A stretch of 64,000 nucleotides of DNA from Comamonadaceae bacterium (GCA_027485235.1 JAIXRJ010000012.1:1-64000); one strand, 5' to 3'; shown: positions 46,172-55,411, numbered from the stretch's first letter. Numbers and translations are program-made. The notes: generated by a model from the letters alone, not told the origin.

Positions 46172-47359
46172 TCAACCGGCCGCACTCATCAAGTCAACGT
46201 TCATGGGGTCGTAGGGGTACAGCCAATTGTTGCGGGATGCCGCGATGTTGCGGTCCTTGAAGGCTTGCTTCATCTGCTGCGCGTCGGCAATGTGGTACAG
46301 CTCACCCATCTCAGTGGACTCCCTGACCACGCGCGCCGCACGAGGTGCCCGGTGGTTTTGGAACACCTGCAAAGCCTCGGCCAAAGGCAAGTCAAGCTGC
46401 ACCGCACGGCTGAGCACGGCGGCGTCTTCAATCGCCATGGCTGCGCCTTGCGCCATGTAAGGCAAGGTCGGGTGCACGGCATCGCCCAGCAAGGCAACAC
46501 GCTCAGTACACCAGTTCATCACCGGCTGGCGGTTGTTCAGGGCCCAACGGAAGCATTGGTCCCGATCGGCGTTGTCGATGGCCGCACGCACAATCGGGTG
46601 CCAGCCAGCGTAATCCTGGTCGAGTTCTTCCCAAGGCTTGCGCGAGGTCCAGGACTCTTCTTCCCATGGCCGCTCGACACAGCCGACAAAGTTCAGCACC
46701 TGACCCGAGCGCATGTAGTACATGACCGCATGGTTTTGGGGGCCGCACCAAATCGATGACACCAAAGCCGGCCGCAAATCGGGCGCGATGCGCTCAATCG
46801 GAATGGCCAAGCGCCAAGCCACCTGACCCGTGAACACCGGCGGCTCGGTGTCCACCACATGTTTGCGCACCACCGACTTGATGCCGTCCGAGCCGATCAA
46901 CAAATCAGCGCGCACCTGCCGACCGTCTTCGAAGAACACCTCGGCACCGTCTGCATCCTCGTTTACCCGGACAGCACGGTAACCCAGTTGCAAGGCCTGG
47001 GGGTCCAACTGCTGCACAACGTTCATCAAACCGGCGTGCAAGTCCACCCGGTGCACCTGGTAATAAGGGTGCCCATGGCGGTCTTCGTGGTCTTGGCCCA
47101 GTTTGATTTCATGCAGAAGCTCGCCCGTATCAAAACGGCGAAACTCAAATGCATGGGGCTTGACCGCCGAAGATTCCAGCTGCTCTTTCAGACCCAAGTG
47201 GTACAAAACTTTGACGGCATTCGCGCTCATCTGAACGGCGGCACCGACCTCGCTGACGTGTCCGGCTTGCTCGTAAACACGCACACGGTGACCGTTGCGC
47301 AACAGACAGGCGGCGGCCGTTAAACCACCAATTCCGGCCCCAACCAATGCGATGTCCAT
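46172..47359 (-). CDS. FAD-dependent aromatic hydroxylase (salicylate / 3-hydroxybenzoate hydroxylase-like)
   Basis: 395 residues, group A flavoprotein monooxygenase: GxGxxG in VGAGIGGLTAAACLL near the N-terminus, DG motif LLIGSDGIKSVVR, and GD motif LLGDAVHPTLPYMAQGAAMA. The C-terminus LYPYDPMNVDL is common among 3-hydroxybenzoate 6-hydroxylase and salicylate hydroxylase relatives of this length. It would hydroxylate an aromatic acid at the expense of NAD(P)H. No ring-cleavage genes are near. An operator-like site is 27-42 bases upstream of the start. Confidence 0.85.
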   Translation of the reverse strand: MDIALVGAGIGGLTAAACLLRNGHRVRVYEQAGHVSEVGAAVQMSANAVKVLYHLGLKEQLESSAVKPHAFEFRRFDTGELLHEIKLGQDHEDRHGHPYYQVHRVDLHAGLMNVVQQLDPQALQLGYRAVRVNEDADGAEVFFEDGRQVRADLLIGSDGIKSVVRKHVVDTEPPVFTGQVAWRLAIPIERIAPDLRPALVSSIWCGPQNHAVMYYMRSGQVLNFVGCVERPWEEESWTSRKPWEELDQDYAGWHPIVRAAIDNADRDQCFRWALNNRQPVMNWCTERVALLGDAVHPTLPYMAQGAAMAIEDAAVLSRAVQLDLPLAEALQVFQNHRAPRAARVVRESTEMGELYHIADAQQMKQAFKDRNIAASRNNWLYPYDPMNVDLMSAAG

Positions 47360-47385
47360 GTGCGGCTTTCCAAATAAATATCGAT

Positions 47386-47401
47386 CGTTAGTATGCTACC
47401 A
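47386..47401 (-). promoter_or_regulatory. Operator-like site before the flavin hydroxylase
   Basis: Read in the gene's direction: TGGTAGCATACTAACG, identical to the site before the Bug receptor at 12 of 16 positions, including ten in a row (GCATACTAAC), and in the same orientation relative to its gene. Confidence 0.55.
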
Positions 47402-47500
47402 GATGATGGCGATTTCTGGATTTCCGAGACAAACCAGCGATAATCCGCCCCTGCATTCACGTCCGGACCGGGCGCTTGCCCATTCCCCAGGACCCTCCCC

Positions 47501-47824
47501 ATGAAGAAGAATTTCCCACTGCAAGCCGAAGGCAAGCACCCCGACCGCGTGCTCGAAGCCATCAAACACGAGATCCGCAAATACTTCAAGCGCGAGCGCA
47601 GCCGCGAGGTGCCCAAGGGTGTCGACTTTTGGGACTTTGACTGCAAAGTGGGCCTGACCGAAGACAAGGCCGAAGGGGTGCGCGTGAGCGGCGTGATCGA
47701 AGCCGTGGACGCCGCCGCCAAAACAGGCGCTGCCTCGGTGTATGTAGAGATTTTGAGCAAGCACGGTGTGCGGGTGATCAAGGCGCAGGACGAAGGTGCG
47801 GACCCGGACTCTTTGGAAAACTGA
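47501..47824 (+). CDS. DUF6172-family protein
   Basis: 107 residues, basic N-terminal half (HEIRKYFKRERSREVPKGVDFWDFDC given as positions 23-49) and acidic end. The start KKNFPLQAEGKHPDRVLEAIKHE matches the small uncharacterised DUF6172 family common in Comamonadaceae and other proteobacteria. Function unknown; no membrane segment or signal. Single gene between the hydroxylase and convergent rhlE. Confidence 0.8.
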   Translation: MKKNFPLQAEGKHPDRVLEAIKHEIRKYFKRERSREVPKGVDFWDFDCKVGLTEDKAEGVRVSGVIEAVDAAAKTGAASVYVEILSKHGVRVIKAQDEGADPDSLEN

Positions 47825-47868
47825 GGATCCCCATGGCTCGCCTGAGGGTGCTCATGGACCCGCCTGAG

Positions 47869-47899
47869 GTCATCCCGGGCTTGACCCGGGATCCATGAC
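47869..47899. repeat. REP-like dispersed palindrome, copy B
   Basis: A palindrome CCCGGG-CTTGA-CCCGGG flanked by GTCAT and ATCCATGAC, lying between convergent DUF6172 and rhlE. It is the same pattern as copy A at 36341-36368, in opposite orientation. Similar ATCCCGGGCTTGACCCGGGAT repeats are widespread in proteobacterial intergenic regions. It may also act as a terminator-like hairpin here. Confidence 0.65.
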
Positions 47900-47997
47900 A
47901 CCCCTTGAGCCCTGATTCATCACGCCCAATAAAGTCTGGTCCCAAGTCCAGCTCAGGATGAAAAAATCCAGAAACAGCCAACTGATCAGCTGAAAGT

Positions 47998-49257
47998 TCA
48001 GTTTGGCAGATGGCCCAAAGCTGCCGCTCGCAGTTTGTCTTTTTTGCTCGGGCGCTTGCCCTTGATGCCGCCGCTGCCTTGCGGGGCAGGTGCTTCGTCC
48101 GTCGGCTCAAAGCCTGGGATTTGCGCCAAAGCGAGTTCCAGGCTTTCACGTTTTTGAATCAATTGCCAGTGCGCCAGCGCAGCGGCGGTGACAAAGCTCA
48201 CGGCGTCGCCATGCGCCCCGGCGCGCCCAGTGCGGCCAATGCGGTGGGTGTAATCGGTGGCCGAGCGCGGCAAATCGTAGTTGACGACCACGGGCAGCAT
48301 GGCGATGTCGATGCCGCGTGAGGCCAAGTCGGTGGTCACCACCACGTCCCAACGGCCGGCCTTGAACTCGCTGAGCACTTCTTGCCGGGCGCCCTGGCTC
48401 ATCTCGCCATGAAAAGGTGTGGCAAACACACCCGCCTTGTAGAGCTTGTTCGCCACATGCTCGCAGGCATAACGCGTGGCCACAAACACCAGCACCTGTT
48501 TCCAGCCGTTTTCGGTGATCAAGTGGCGCAGCAAGGCGGTGCGGCTTTTCTCGTCCACCGCAATGGCGCGCTGGGTGATGTCGGGTTGGTGGCCTTCAAA
48601 AGCTTCCACAGTGATGCGTACGGGGTCCCGCAACAACTTGGCCGCCAGCGCTTCCACCTCGGGTGCAAACGTGGCCGAAAACAGCAGCGTTTGGCGCTGG
48701 GCAGGCAGCAACGCCAGCACGCGCTGCAGCTCCTCTGCAAAGCCCAGATCCAGCAGGCGGTCGGCTTCGTCCAGCACCAAGTGCTGCACATCGGCCAAGC
48801 GCAAGGCGTTTTGGTCAATCAGGTCGAGCAAACGGCCCGGCGTGGCCACCACGATGTCGGCACCGCCACGCAGCGCCATCATTTGCGGGTTGACCGAGAC
48901 GCCGCCAAACACGGTGTTCACCTTCAAGGATTGCGGCAACTTGTAGGCCAGATTGGCCAGCACATCGCCCACCTGCACCGCCAGCTCGCGCGTGGGCACC
49001 AGCACCAGCGTGCGGATGGGGCGGCGGAAGTTGGTCTGGCGCGGTGCGGCCAGCAGGTGCTGCAACAACGGCAGCGCAAAAGCCAGTGTCTTACCCGAGC
49101 CGGTGGGCGCGGTGGCCCACACGTCAGCCGACTTCAGCACCGCCGCAATCGCCTCGGCCTGGATGGGGGTGGGGGCATACAAGCCCATGTCACCCACGGC
49201 GCGCAAAAGCGCGGGGGTCAAGCCGAGTTGGTCAAAGTGCAAAGTGGTCCGATCCAT
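47998..49257 (-). CDS. rhlE: DEAD-box RNA helicase, RhlE type
   Basis: 419 residues. Q motif near 10-32 (FDQLGLTPALLRAVGDMG), motif I ATAPTGSGKT at 48-57, motif Ib/PTREL, DEAD as VLDEADRLLD near 163, SAT in LLFSATFAPE, and HRIGRTGRAG. The C-terminal tail is short and basic (KGKRPSKKDKLRAA). It remodels RNA during ribosome assembly and decay. Start at 49257 (MDRTTLHFDQ); an ATG four codons upstream lies in a tandem repeat. It is the last gene of the dusB-fis-purH-rhlE run. Confidence 0.93.
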   Translation of the reverse strand: MDRTTLHFDQLGLTPALLRAVGDMGLYAPTPIQAEAIAAVLKSADVWATAPTGSGKTLAFALPLLQHLLAAPRQTNFRRPIRTLVLVPTRELAVQVGDVLANLAYKLPQSLKVNTVFGGVSVNPQMMALRGGADIVVATPGRLLDLIDQNALRLADVQHLVLDEADRLLDLGFAEELQRVLALLPAQRQTLLFSATFAPEVEALAAKLLRDPVRITVEAFEGHQPDITQRAIAVDEKSRTALLRHLITENGWKQVLVFVATRYACEHVANKLYKAGVFATPFHGEMSQGARQEVLSEFKAGRWDVVVTTDLASRGIDIAMLPVVVNYDLPRSATDYTHRIGRTGRAGAHGDAVSFVTAAALAHWQLIQKRESLELALAQIPGFEPTDEAPAPQGSGGIKGKRPSKKDKLRAAALGHLPN

Positions 49258-49283
49258 GGCGCGAATCAATGGCGCGAATCAAT
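49258..49283. repeat. 13-bp tandem duplication across the purH stop codon
   Basis: GGCGCGAATCAAT at 49258-49270 and again at 49271-49283. The second copy contains the purH stop (TCA at 49279-49281, minus-strand TGA), so the first copy carries a duplicate stop. It fills the 21-base purH-rhlE gap. Confidence 0.8.
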
Positions 49284-50892
49284 GGCGGAAGTGGCGCACG
49301 CCAGTGAACACCATCGCCACGCCATGCTCGTTGGCAGCGTCAATCACTTCCTGATCGCGCATCGAGCCACCAGGCTGGGCCACGCAGGTCGCGCCTGCGT
49401 CCACCACCACGTCGAGGCCATCACGGAAGGGGAAGAAGGCGTCGCTGGCGACCACGGTGTTTTGCAGGCCCAGCTTGGCCGCTTCGGCCTTGATGCTGGC
49501 GATGCGGGCAGAATCCAAGCGGCTCATTTGGCCAGCGCCCACGCCCATGGTCATGCCGTTTTTGCAGAACACGATGGCGTTGGATTTGACGAACTTGGCC
49601 ACTTTCCAAGCGAACAGCAAGTCGTTGAGTTCTTCAGGCGTGGGTTGTTTGAGGGTGACAATTTTCAAATCGGCCAAAGCCAACTCGTGGTGGTCCGCGC
49701 TTTGCAACAACAGACCCGAGCCCACGCGCTTGGTTTCCAGCGCGTTACGCACTTGGCCGTAGTTGGCAGGCAAGGCGATTTTCATCAAGCGCACATTCAC
49801 TTTGCTCTTGAACACTTGCAGTGCTTCGGTGCTGAAGTCAGGGGCCATCAGCACTTCAACAAACTGCTTGCTCACGGCCTCGGCCGCGGCTTTGTCAACA
49901 GGGCGGTTGAAGGCGATGATGCCGCCGAAGGCGCTGGTGGGATCGGTTTGTAAGGCTTTGCTGTAGGCCTCCAAAGGGTTCGCACCCACGGCCACGCCGC
50001 AAGGGTTGGCATGTTTGACGATCACACAAGCCGCGAACTGTGAAGGGTCGCCGTTGGCTCCCGTGTCAAAGCTCTTCACACATTCCCAAGCCGCGTCAGC
50101 GTCGGCGATGTTGTTGTAGCTCAGCTCTTTGCCTTGCAACTGCACGCCCGTCGCCAGCGACCCGGCCGCAGGTGCCAAATCGCGGTACCAAGCGGCTTGC
50201 TGGTGGCTGTTTTCGCCGTAGCGCAGGTCTTGCACTTTGACGTATTGCGCGTTGAATTGGCCTGAAAACTGGGCGCATTCGGGCACGTAGTTTTCACTGA
50301 GCTTCTCGGCTTCGAAGTTCACGCTGGAGAGGTAGTTGCTGATTGCGCCGTCGTATTGGCTGATGCGGTTGAACGCGGCCACGGACAGGGCAAAGCGCAG
50401 TTTGTCGCTGAGTTTGCCGTCGGCCTTCAGTTCATCCAACACTGCAGGGTATTGGCTCGCGTCGGTGACGATACCGACGTCTTTCCAGTTTTTGGCCGCG
50501 CTGCGCACCATGGCGGGGCCGCCGATGTCGATGTTCTCGATGGCGTCGGCCAACGTGCAACCGGGCTTGGCCACCGTGGCTTCAAACGGGTACAGATTGA
50601 CGATGAGCAAATCAATCGTGTCGATGTTGTGCGCCTTCAAAGCGGCCATGTGCTCAGGTGTGTCACGGCGCGCCAGCAGGCCGCCATGCACTTTGGGGTG
50701 GAGGGTTTTCACACGGCCATCGAGCATTTCGGGGAAGCCTGTGACTTCGGCCACCTCGGTCACGGGCAAGCCTTGGTCGGCCAAAAGCTTGGCGGTGCCA
50801 CCGGTGGAGATCAGGCCCACGCCCAGGGCATGCAGTTCTTTGGCCAGGTCGACGATGCCGGTTTTGTCAGAGACGGAAATCAGGGCGCGCAT
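49279..50892 (-). CDS. purH: Bifunctional AICAR formyltransferase / IMP cyclohydrolase
   Basis: 537 residues from [12 protein letters not shown] (or 543 from the ATG at 50910, directly after the fis stop). IMP cyclohydrolase domain with STGGTAKLL and [13 protein letters not shown] at the N-terminus; AICAR transformylase domain with [11 protein letters not shown] and [24 protein letters not shown] in the second half. It makes IMP in the last two steps of purine synthesis. Cotranscribed with dusB and fis. Confidence 0.96.
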   Translation of the reverse strand: MRALISVSDKTGIVDLAKELHALGVGLISTGGTAKLLADQGLPVTEVAEVTGFPEMLDGRVKTLHPKVHGGLLARRDTPEHMAALKAHNIDTIDLLIVNLYPFEATVAKPGCTLADAIENIDIGGPAMVRSAAKNWKDVGIVTDASQYPAVLDELKADGKLSDKLRFALSVAAFNRISQYDGAISNYLSSVNFEAEKLSENYVPECAQFSGQFNAQYVKVQDLRYGENSHQQAAWYRDLAPAAGSLATGVQLQGKELSYNNIADADAAWECVKSFDTGANGDPSQFAACVIVKHANPCGVAVGANPLEAYSKALQTDPTSAFGGIIAFNRPVDKAAAEAVSKQFVEVLMAPDFSTEALQVFKSKVNVRLMKIALPANYGQVRNALETKRVGSGLLLQSADHHELALADLKIVTLKQPTPEELNDLLFAWKVAKFVKSNAIVFCKNGMTMGVGAGQMSRLDSARIASIKAEAAKLGLQNTVVASDAFFPFRDGLDVVVDAGATCVAQPGGSMRDQEVIDAANEHGVAMVFTGVRHFRH

Positions 50893-50910
50893 GGGGACTT
50901 TCTTCAACAT

Positions 50911-51150
50911 TTATTTCAACAAATCGTGTTCGAGCAGTTTCTTGCGCAAGGTGTTGCGGTTCAGGCCCAGCCATTCGGCCGCGCGCGATTGGTTTTGACC
51001 CGACTGGGCCATCACCACGTCGAGCAAGGGTTTCTCGACCAGTTTGACCAGCATGTCGTAGATGCCCGCAGGGTCGGTGCCGTCCAGGTCGCGGAAATAG
51101 ATTTCCAAGTTGTCCCGAATGCAGTTTTCAATGGATTGGGGTTCGTTCAT
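50911..51150 (-). CDS. fis: DNA-binding protein Fis
   Basis: 79 residues. C-terminal helix-turn-helix as QSGQNQSRAAEWLGLNRNTLRKKL, the Fis signature, and the flexible acidic N-terminus. Nucleoid protein and regulator of rRNA genes and recombination. Its ATG overlaps the dusB stop (ATGA), the same dusB-fis pairing as in enteric bacteria. It is shorter than E. coli Fis (98), normal for betaproteobacteria. Confidence 0.95.
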   Translation of the reverse strand: MNEPQSIENCIRDNLEIYFRDLDGTDPAGIYDMLVKLVEKPLLDVVMAQSGQNQSRAAEWLGLNRNTLRKKLLEHDLLK

Positions 51151-52193
51151 GGCGTGGTCTCTAAATCGGGGCAGGCTTCAGGGTGCAGGGACTGGCGCTG
51201 GGGCAGGCGCTCCATCAGCTCGGCCAGGCCGTCCAGATAGGCGGCCACTGCGGCCAGTTGTTGAACTGCAGTCTCCAAGGTGTTCATGTGTTCGCGAAAA
51301 GCATCACCACCGGGCAGGGTGCGCACATACCAAGCAATGTGTTTACGCGCCGAACGCACACCGGTGTACTCGCCGTACAAACCGTAATGGTCTTGCAAGT
51401 GCTCGAGCAGGGCGCGGCGCACTTCGGCCACCAGCGGTGGGGCCAAGTGGGTGCCCGTGGCCAAAAAGTGAGCGATCTCGCGGAAGATCCAGGGGCTGCC
51501 TTGCGCGGCGCGACCCACCATGACAGCGTCTGCCCCGGTGAACTTCAGCACATCGCGGGCTTTTTCAGGGGAATCGATGTCGCCATTGGCGACCACCGGA
51601 ATTTTGAGCGCAGCCTTGACAGTCGCGACCGTGTCGTATTCCGCCAAGCCTTTGTAACCCTGCTCGCGGGTACGGCCGTGCACCGTGACCATCTGCACGC
51701 CTGCGCTTTCAGCCGCAAGGGCCAGGCTCAGAGCATTTTTTTCAGCGTCGCACCAGCCGGTGCGCATCTTCAAAGTCACGGGCACGCCGTGGGGCAAGGC
51801 GGCCTCAACCACGGCACCGATGATCTCCAGCGCCAACGGCTCGTCTTGCATCAGGGCCGAGCCGGCCCATTTGTTGCACACTTTCTTGGCCGGGCAGCCC
51901 ATGTTGATGTCGATGATCTGCGCCCCCCGGTCGATGTTGTAGCGCGCAGCGTCGGCCATCATTTGCGCCTCGGTACCGGCGATTTGGACCGCAATCGGGC
52001 CGGGTTCACCCTCGTGGTTGGCGCGCCGCGAGGTCTTCAAAGACGCCCACAGGTCCGGGCGCGAAGTGACCATTTCGCTCACCGCATAACCCGCCCCAAA
52101 ATGCCTGCACAACTGACGGAAAGGCCGGTCTGTCACCCCCGCCATGGGGGCAACAAACAAGTTGTTCGGCAATGCATAGGGGCCAATCTGCAT
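51147..52193 (-). CDS. dusB: tRNA-dihydrouridine synthase B
   Basis: 348 residues. FMN-binding TIM barrel: LFVAPMAGVTDRPFRQLC at the N-terminus, active-site cysteine in NMGCPAKKVCNKWAGSALM, and VTVHGRTREQGYKG. It reduces specific D-loop uridines of tRNA. First gene of dusB-fis-purH-rhlE; a TACAAT element lies upstream (52240). Confidence 0.95.
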   Translation of the reverse strand: MQIGPYALPNNLFVAPMAGVTDRPFRQLCRHFGAGYAVSEMVTSRPDLWASLKTSRRANHEGEPGPIAVQIAGTEAQMMADAARYNIDRGAQIIDINMGCPAKKVCNKWAGSALMQDEPLALEIIGAVVEAALPHGVPVTLKMRTGWCDAEKNALSLALAAESAGVQMVTVHGRTREQGYKGLAEYDTVATVKAALKIPVVANGDIDSPEKARDVLKFTGADAVMVGRAAQGSPWIFREIAHFLATGTHLAPPLVAEVRRALLEHLQDHYGLYGEYTGVRSARKHIAWYVRTLPGGDAFREHMNTLETAVQQLAAVAAYLDGLAELMERLPQRQSLHPEACPDLETTP

Positions 52194-52239
52194 GGCTGGG
52201 AGGTGTGCTGAAAAAGAGAATGTTCGAAAAGAAGGGGGG

Positions 52240-52245
52240 ATTGTA
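52240..52245 (-). promoter_or_regulatory. Candidate -10 element of the dusB-fis operon
   Basis: On the minus strand CAACTACAATCCC contains TACAAT about 46 bases before the dusB start. A run of C/T follows. fis promoters are strongly growth-regulated in enteric bacteria; nothing here shows that directly. No good -35. Confidence 0.35.
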
Positions 52246-52300
52246 GTTGCTTAATATTTCAGCAAATGAAAGCTTTTTGTGATAGCGACAGCGTCGCCCA

Positions 52301-54292
52301 TCAGCGCTGCTTGACGGGCTCTGCGACTTCGGGCGAGCGACGCACCCACTTGCCCATCAGCGCCAGAATCTGCCGACGCATGAAAGGCTTGGTCAAATAA
52401 TCGTCCATGCCCGCGGCCAGACAGTTTGCTTTGTCATCGGCCGAAGCGTTTGCCGTCAGCGCCAAAATGGGTTTTCGGGGCAAACCCAAAGTCAACTCGC
52501 GTGCCCTTATGACTTGGGTTGCCGCAATGCCGTCCATCTCTGGCATTTGCACGTCCATCAAAAGGATGTCGTAGGGCTCGGTCGCACTCATGTGCACGGC
52601 TTGCTGGCCATTGCATGCGGTCAAGATGCGGCAACCGGCCATCTTGAGCATGGTGACCAAAATTTCCCGGTTCACATCGTTGTCTTCTGCAATCAGCACG
52701 GTGCAGTCGAGCGACAAGGGCACTTGCGCCGCATGGATGTTGTTTTCAAGAGGCCTGTCTTTGAGTCGCGGGCCACACACCTCAAACCAGAAACACGAGC
52801 CTTGACCCTGCTGACTGGTGAAGCCCACTTGCCCACCCATGAGTTCAGCCAACTGGCGCGAAATGACCAGGCCCAAACCACTGCCACCATACCGCCGCGC
52901 CATGGAAATGTCCGCTTGCGAGAAGGCGCAGAACAAGCGCTGCGCTTCTGCCGCACTGATGCCGATGCCGGTGTCTTGCACCGTGCATTTCACACAGGTC
53001 TGCCCGTCTGCCTGAACCGAATCGGTCAAGCTGACGGTCACTTGGCCGTGCTCGGTGAATTTGACAGCGTTCGAAATCAGGTTGCTGATGATCTGGGTGA
53101 ATCGGTGGGGGTCACCCAGAATCACCAAGGTCGCGCCCTGACTGGCCGGCTGAAACACCAGCTGGAGCCCTTTGTCCTGGGCATGCGGCTGGAACAAGGC
53201 ACACACCTGCCGGGCCGCCATATCGGGGCCATACGGTACTTTTTCCAAGTGGAGCATGCCCGCTTCGATTTTTGAAAAATCGAGGATGTCGTTGATCAGG
53301 TACAAGAGCGTCGACGAGCAAGAGCTGATCATGCCGATCAGTTTTTTCTGCTGACCCGTCGGCTCGGTGGCGTCCAGCAATTCCGACACACCGATCAAGC
53401 CGTTGAGCGGCGTGCGTATTTCATGGCTCATGTTGGCCAAAAATTGGCTCTTGGCGCGATTGGCCGCGTCGGCATGCTCTTTGGCCAGCCGCAGTTCAGC
53501 CGTGCGGGTTTGCACTTCAGACTCCAGCTTCTGGCTGTATTGGCCCAGGGCCTTGTCCTTGTGCTCAATCTGGTCCAGCATGGTGTTGAAGCCAGCCACC
53601 AACTCCCCGATCTCGTCCTGACTTTGAACTTGAGCACGTTGGCTGTAATCGTGCACTCGGGTGATGCGTCCCATCACATTGGCCAGGTCCAGCACCGGCT
53701 GAATGATGACCGCAATCCAACGCCCCAAAAAGTGGCGCACCAAGATGTAGGCCAGCCACATGGCCACCACAGCCACCAAAAAGGTGATGGCGATGTTCCA
53801 CCAAAAATTGTCCAGCCGGGTGCGCACCACCACCACACCAATCTGCTCGCCGTCTTGGACCATGGGCAGGCGGATGGTGTAACGACTGAAAGTGAGGAGT
53901 GACGTTCTCTCGCCCTTGATCAGATCAGGGGGGACCACTTCGAGTGGCTGCGCGCCCTTTCTGGCCACCGGGTAACGCGCAAAGGGTTTGACTCGGGCGG
54001 GGTCCACATAAACGTCCACCAGCTCCACGCTCTCGATGTGCCGGAAAATTTCCAATTGCTTTTGGGCCCCCGCCGGGTCATCAAAACGGACAGCGGCCGC
54101 ATTGCTTTCGGCGGCCAGCTCTGCCAGACTTTTGGCGGCCGTCTGTGTGGCATGCAAGGTTTGGCTGGCCTGCCAAAGCGAAGTGACCACAAAGAAAAAC
54201 AGCAACACACACCAAATGCCCAGCGCCAAGATGTGGTTGAGCTTCTGCTGCATGGGCAGATGCAAAAGTCTTTCTCGAGGCCAGACATTCAT
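52301..54292 (-). CDS. Hybrid sensor histidine kinase with receiver domain
   Basis: 663 residues. TM1 about 24-44; periplasmic CHASE8-like sensor (45-165); TM2 about 166-190 ([17 protein letters not shown]); HAMP (190-245); HisKA with [10 protein letters not shown] near 290; HATPase_c with N box [15 protein letters not shown]1 DTGIGIS and [11 protein letters not shown]-terminal REC domain with [13 protein letters not shown] and phospho-acceptor in [12 protein letters not shown] near 579. No output domain, so it must pass phosphate to an Hpt protein elsewhere. It follows a YfiR gene by about 20 bases; such pairs sense periplasmic state. Start ATG 54292 assumed. Confidence 0.92.
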   Translation of the reverse strand: MNVWPRERLLHLPMQQKLNHILALGIWCVLLFFFVVTSLWQASQTLHATQTAAKSLAELAAESNAAAVRFDDPAGAQKQLEIFRHIESVELVDVYVDPARVKPFARYPVARKGAQPLEVVPPDLIKGERTSLLTFSRYTIRLPMVQDGEQIGVVVVRTRLDNFWWNIAITFLVAVVAMWLAYILVRHFLGRWIAVIIQPVLDLANVMGRITRVHDYSQRAQVQSQDEIGELVAGFNTMLDQIEHKDKALGQYSQKLESEVQTRTAELRLAKEHADAANRAKSQFLANMSHEIRTPLNGLIGVSELLDATEPTGQQKKLIGMISSCSSTLLYLINDILDFSKIEAGMLHLEKVPYGPDMAARQVCALFQPHAQDKGLQLVFQPASQGATLVILGDPHRFTQIISNLISNAVKFTEHGQVTVSLTDSVQADGQTCVKCTVQDTGIGISAAEAQRLFCAFSQADISMARRYGGSGLGLVISRQLAELMGGQVGFTSQQGQGSCFWFEVCGPRLKDRPLENNIHAAQVPLSLDCTVLIAEDNDVNREILVTMLKMAGCRILTACNGQQAVHMSATEPYDILLMDVQMPEMDGIAATQVIRARELTLGLPRKPILALTANASADDKANCLAAGMDDYLTKPFMRRQILALMGKWVRRSPEVAEPVKQR

Positions 54293-54313
54293 GCGCAACA
54301 GTGTTGGAGGTTT

Positions 54314-54868
54314 TTAACGGATCACAGCTCGTGCCAATTTCAGCATTTGGCTGCTGGCTTTGATGTTGGATTTTTGCAAGTTCAGCAAGTTCACATCAAA
54401 CTCCACGCGGTCGTCGCTGAAGATCAGTGACAAGTGTGCGCCCATGTCCAGGGCTTGGCGAGCATCGCTGACCAATAAAACCTGTGAATTACCCAGATGG
54501 CGTGCGGCAGCAGACAAAAGGCGTGCGTCGCTCTCAGCGATGAACGCCATGGCGCACTCCTTGATTTGGTCCAAGGGGACATCCTTGCGCACCAGGATTT
54601 CGCGGCCCTGCGCCATGCGGCGGTTCAAGCTCAGCATGGCGCCGTTGAGGTCATCCTTGCCCAAAACACACAGGCGAATGGTCTTGTCATCGGTGCCGGA
54701 CATGTCGACAAATTTGGCGAAGTTGTACACATAAGCTGCTTTGATGCGGTCAGCGGTTTGCATGTCTGCTTGGGCGTACGCACTGGGTGCCAAATTGCCG
54801 AGCAGGCCGCACAGGCTGGCCGCCAAAAAACGAAGGACTGAGGAGCTGGATGGAAGGTGCATGTCCAT
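54314..54868 (-). CDS. YfiR-family periplasmic protein (DUF4154)
   Basis: About 184 residues with a signal peptide (hydrophobic segment LRFLAASLCGLLGNLAPSAYA) and the YfiR core: IKAAYVYNFAKFVDM, CVLGKDDLNG, SDARQALDMGAHLSLIF and the final SNIKASSQMLKLARAVI. In Pseudomonas YfiR represses the diguanylate cyclase YfiN from the periplasm; here the partner is more likely the hybrid kinase downstream. Several in-frame starts; 54868 is preferred because GAAGG lies eight bases upstream. Confidence 0.88.
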   Translation of the reverse strand: MDMHLPSSSSVLRFLAASLCGLLGNLAPSAYAQADMQTADRIKAAYVYNFAKFVDMSGTDDKTIRLCVLGKDDLNGAMLSLNRRMAQGREILVRKDVPLDQIKECAMAFIAESDARLLSAAARHLGNSQVLLVSDARQALDMGAHLSLIFSDDRVEFDVNLLNLQKSNIKASSQMLKLARAVIR

Positions 54869-54879
54869 GCTCATGGCCT

Positions 54880-55223
54880 TCAAAAACGCGTCACAGTTTG
54901 AACCAATGCACGGCCTTGCACTTCACAGACACGCGTGGTGGGGAAGGTGTTCAACGTGCAGAGGGCCGTCTCAGACGGGTACCTCAATCGCACACCCAGA
55001 TTGAGGCCATGCGCCAACCAGAGGTTGATCACGCCGTTCATGGCATGGGGGCCACACACGGCTCTTTTCGGGACATCGACATCAGGCGGCAATCCGCCAG
55101 CGCTTCAAGCGACATGTCCACGAACTCTTTGGATGCCCCCGTGGAAAAAGTGGACTGAACAGCCAAGGCCAGAATTGACCACCGACACAAGGACCCCCTT
55201 CGTGTTCTTTGATGCAAGATCAT
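54880..55223 (-). pseudogene. TonB-dependent receptor remnant (large internal deletion and frameshift)
   Basis: Read leftwards from an ATG at 55223 with GGAGG upstream: MILHQRTRRGSLCRWSILA, a signal peptide, then KEFVDMSLEALADCRLMSMSRKE, closely like the start of plug domains in receptors paired with YfiR (SLEEL...VTSVSRK), then a stop at 55038. In another frame, ending at 54880, RLRYPSETALCTLNTF...VQGRALVQTVTRF looks like the last beta strands of a barrel ending in F. So N- and C-termini remain while some 600 codons are gone. It precedes yfiR and the hybrid kinase on the same strand, the usual receptor-YfiR-kinase order. Confidence 0.55.
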
Positions 55224-55255
55224 CGGCACCTCCCCGGTCTTTGTGCCTTCAACAA

Positions 55256-55345
55256 TAAGCTTTTTTATTTTACATTTTTCCGAATTTAAATTACAAAAGA
55301 AATTAAAAATAAATTTAATTAAATAAAATTAATTCATTTTATATC
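55256..55345. other. AT-rich island between the receptor remnant and yqaA
   Basis: About 90 bases composed almost wholly of A and T (AATTTAAATTACAAAAG, AAATTTAATTAAATAAAATT and similar) in a GC-rich chromosome. It is upstream of the TonB-receptor remnant, in the position of its promoter, and upstream of yqaA on the other strand. No gene is seen. Candidate UP element, nucleoid-protein site or junction of an insertion. Confidence 0.6.
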
Positions 55346-55411
55346 GCGCCAGCACATGCAAGTCTCTACGCCCGTCAGTCATGTCTGACAGCCCCCGCTA
55401 CACTGAGGCGC

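Noticed and set aside
48382..49953. 523-codon + strand frame
   Set aside because: Antisense to rhlE and purH.
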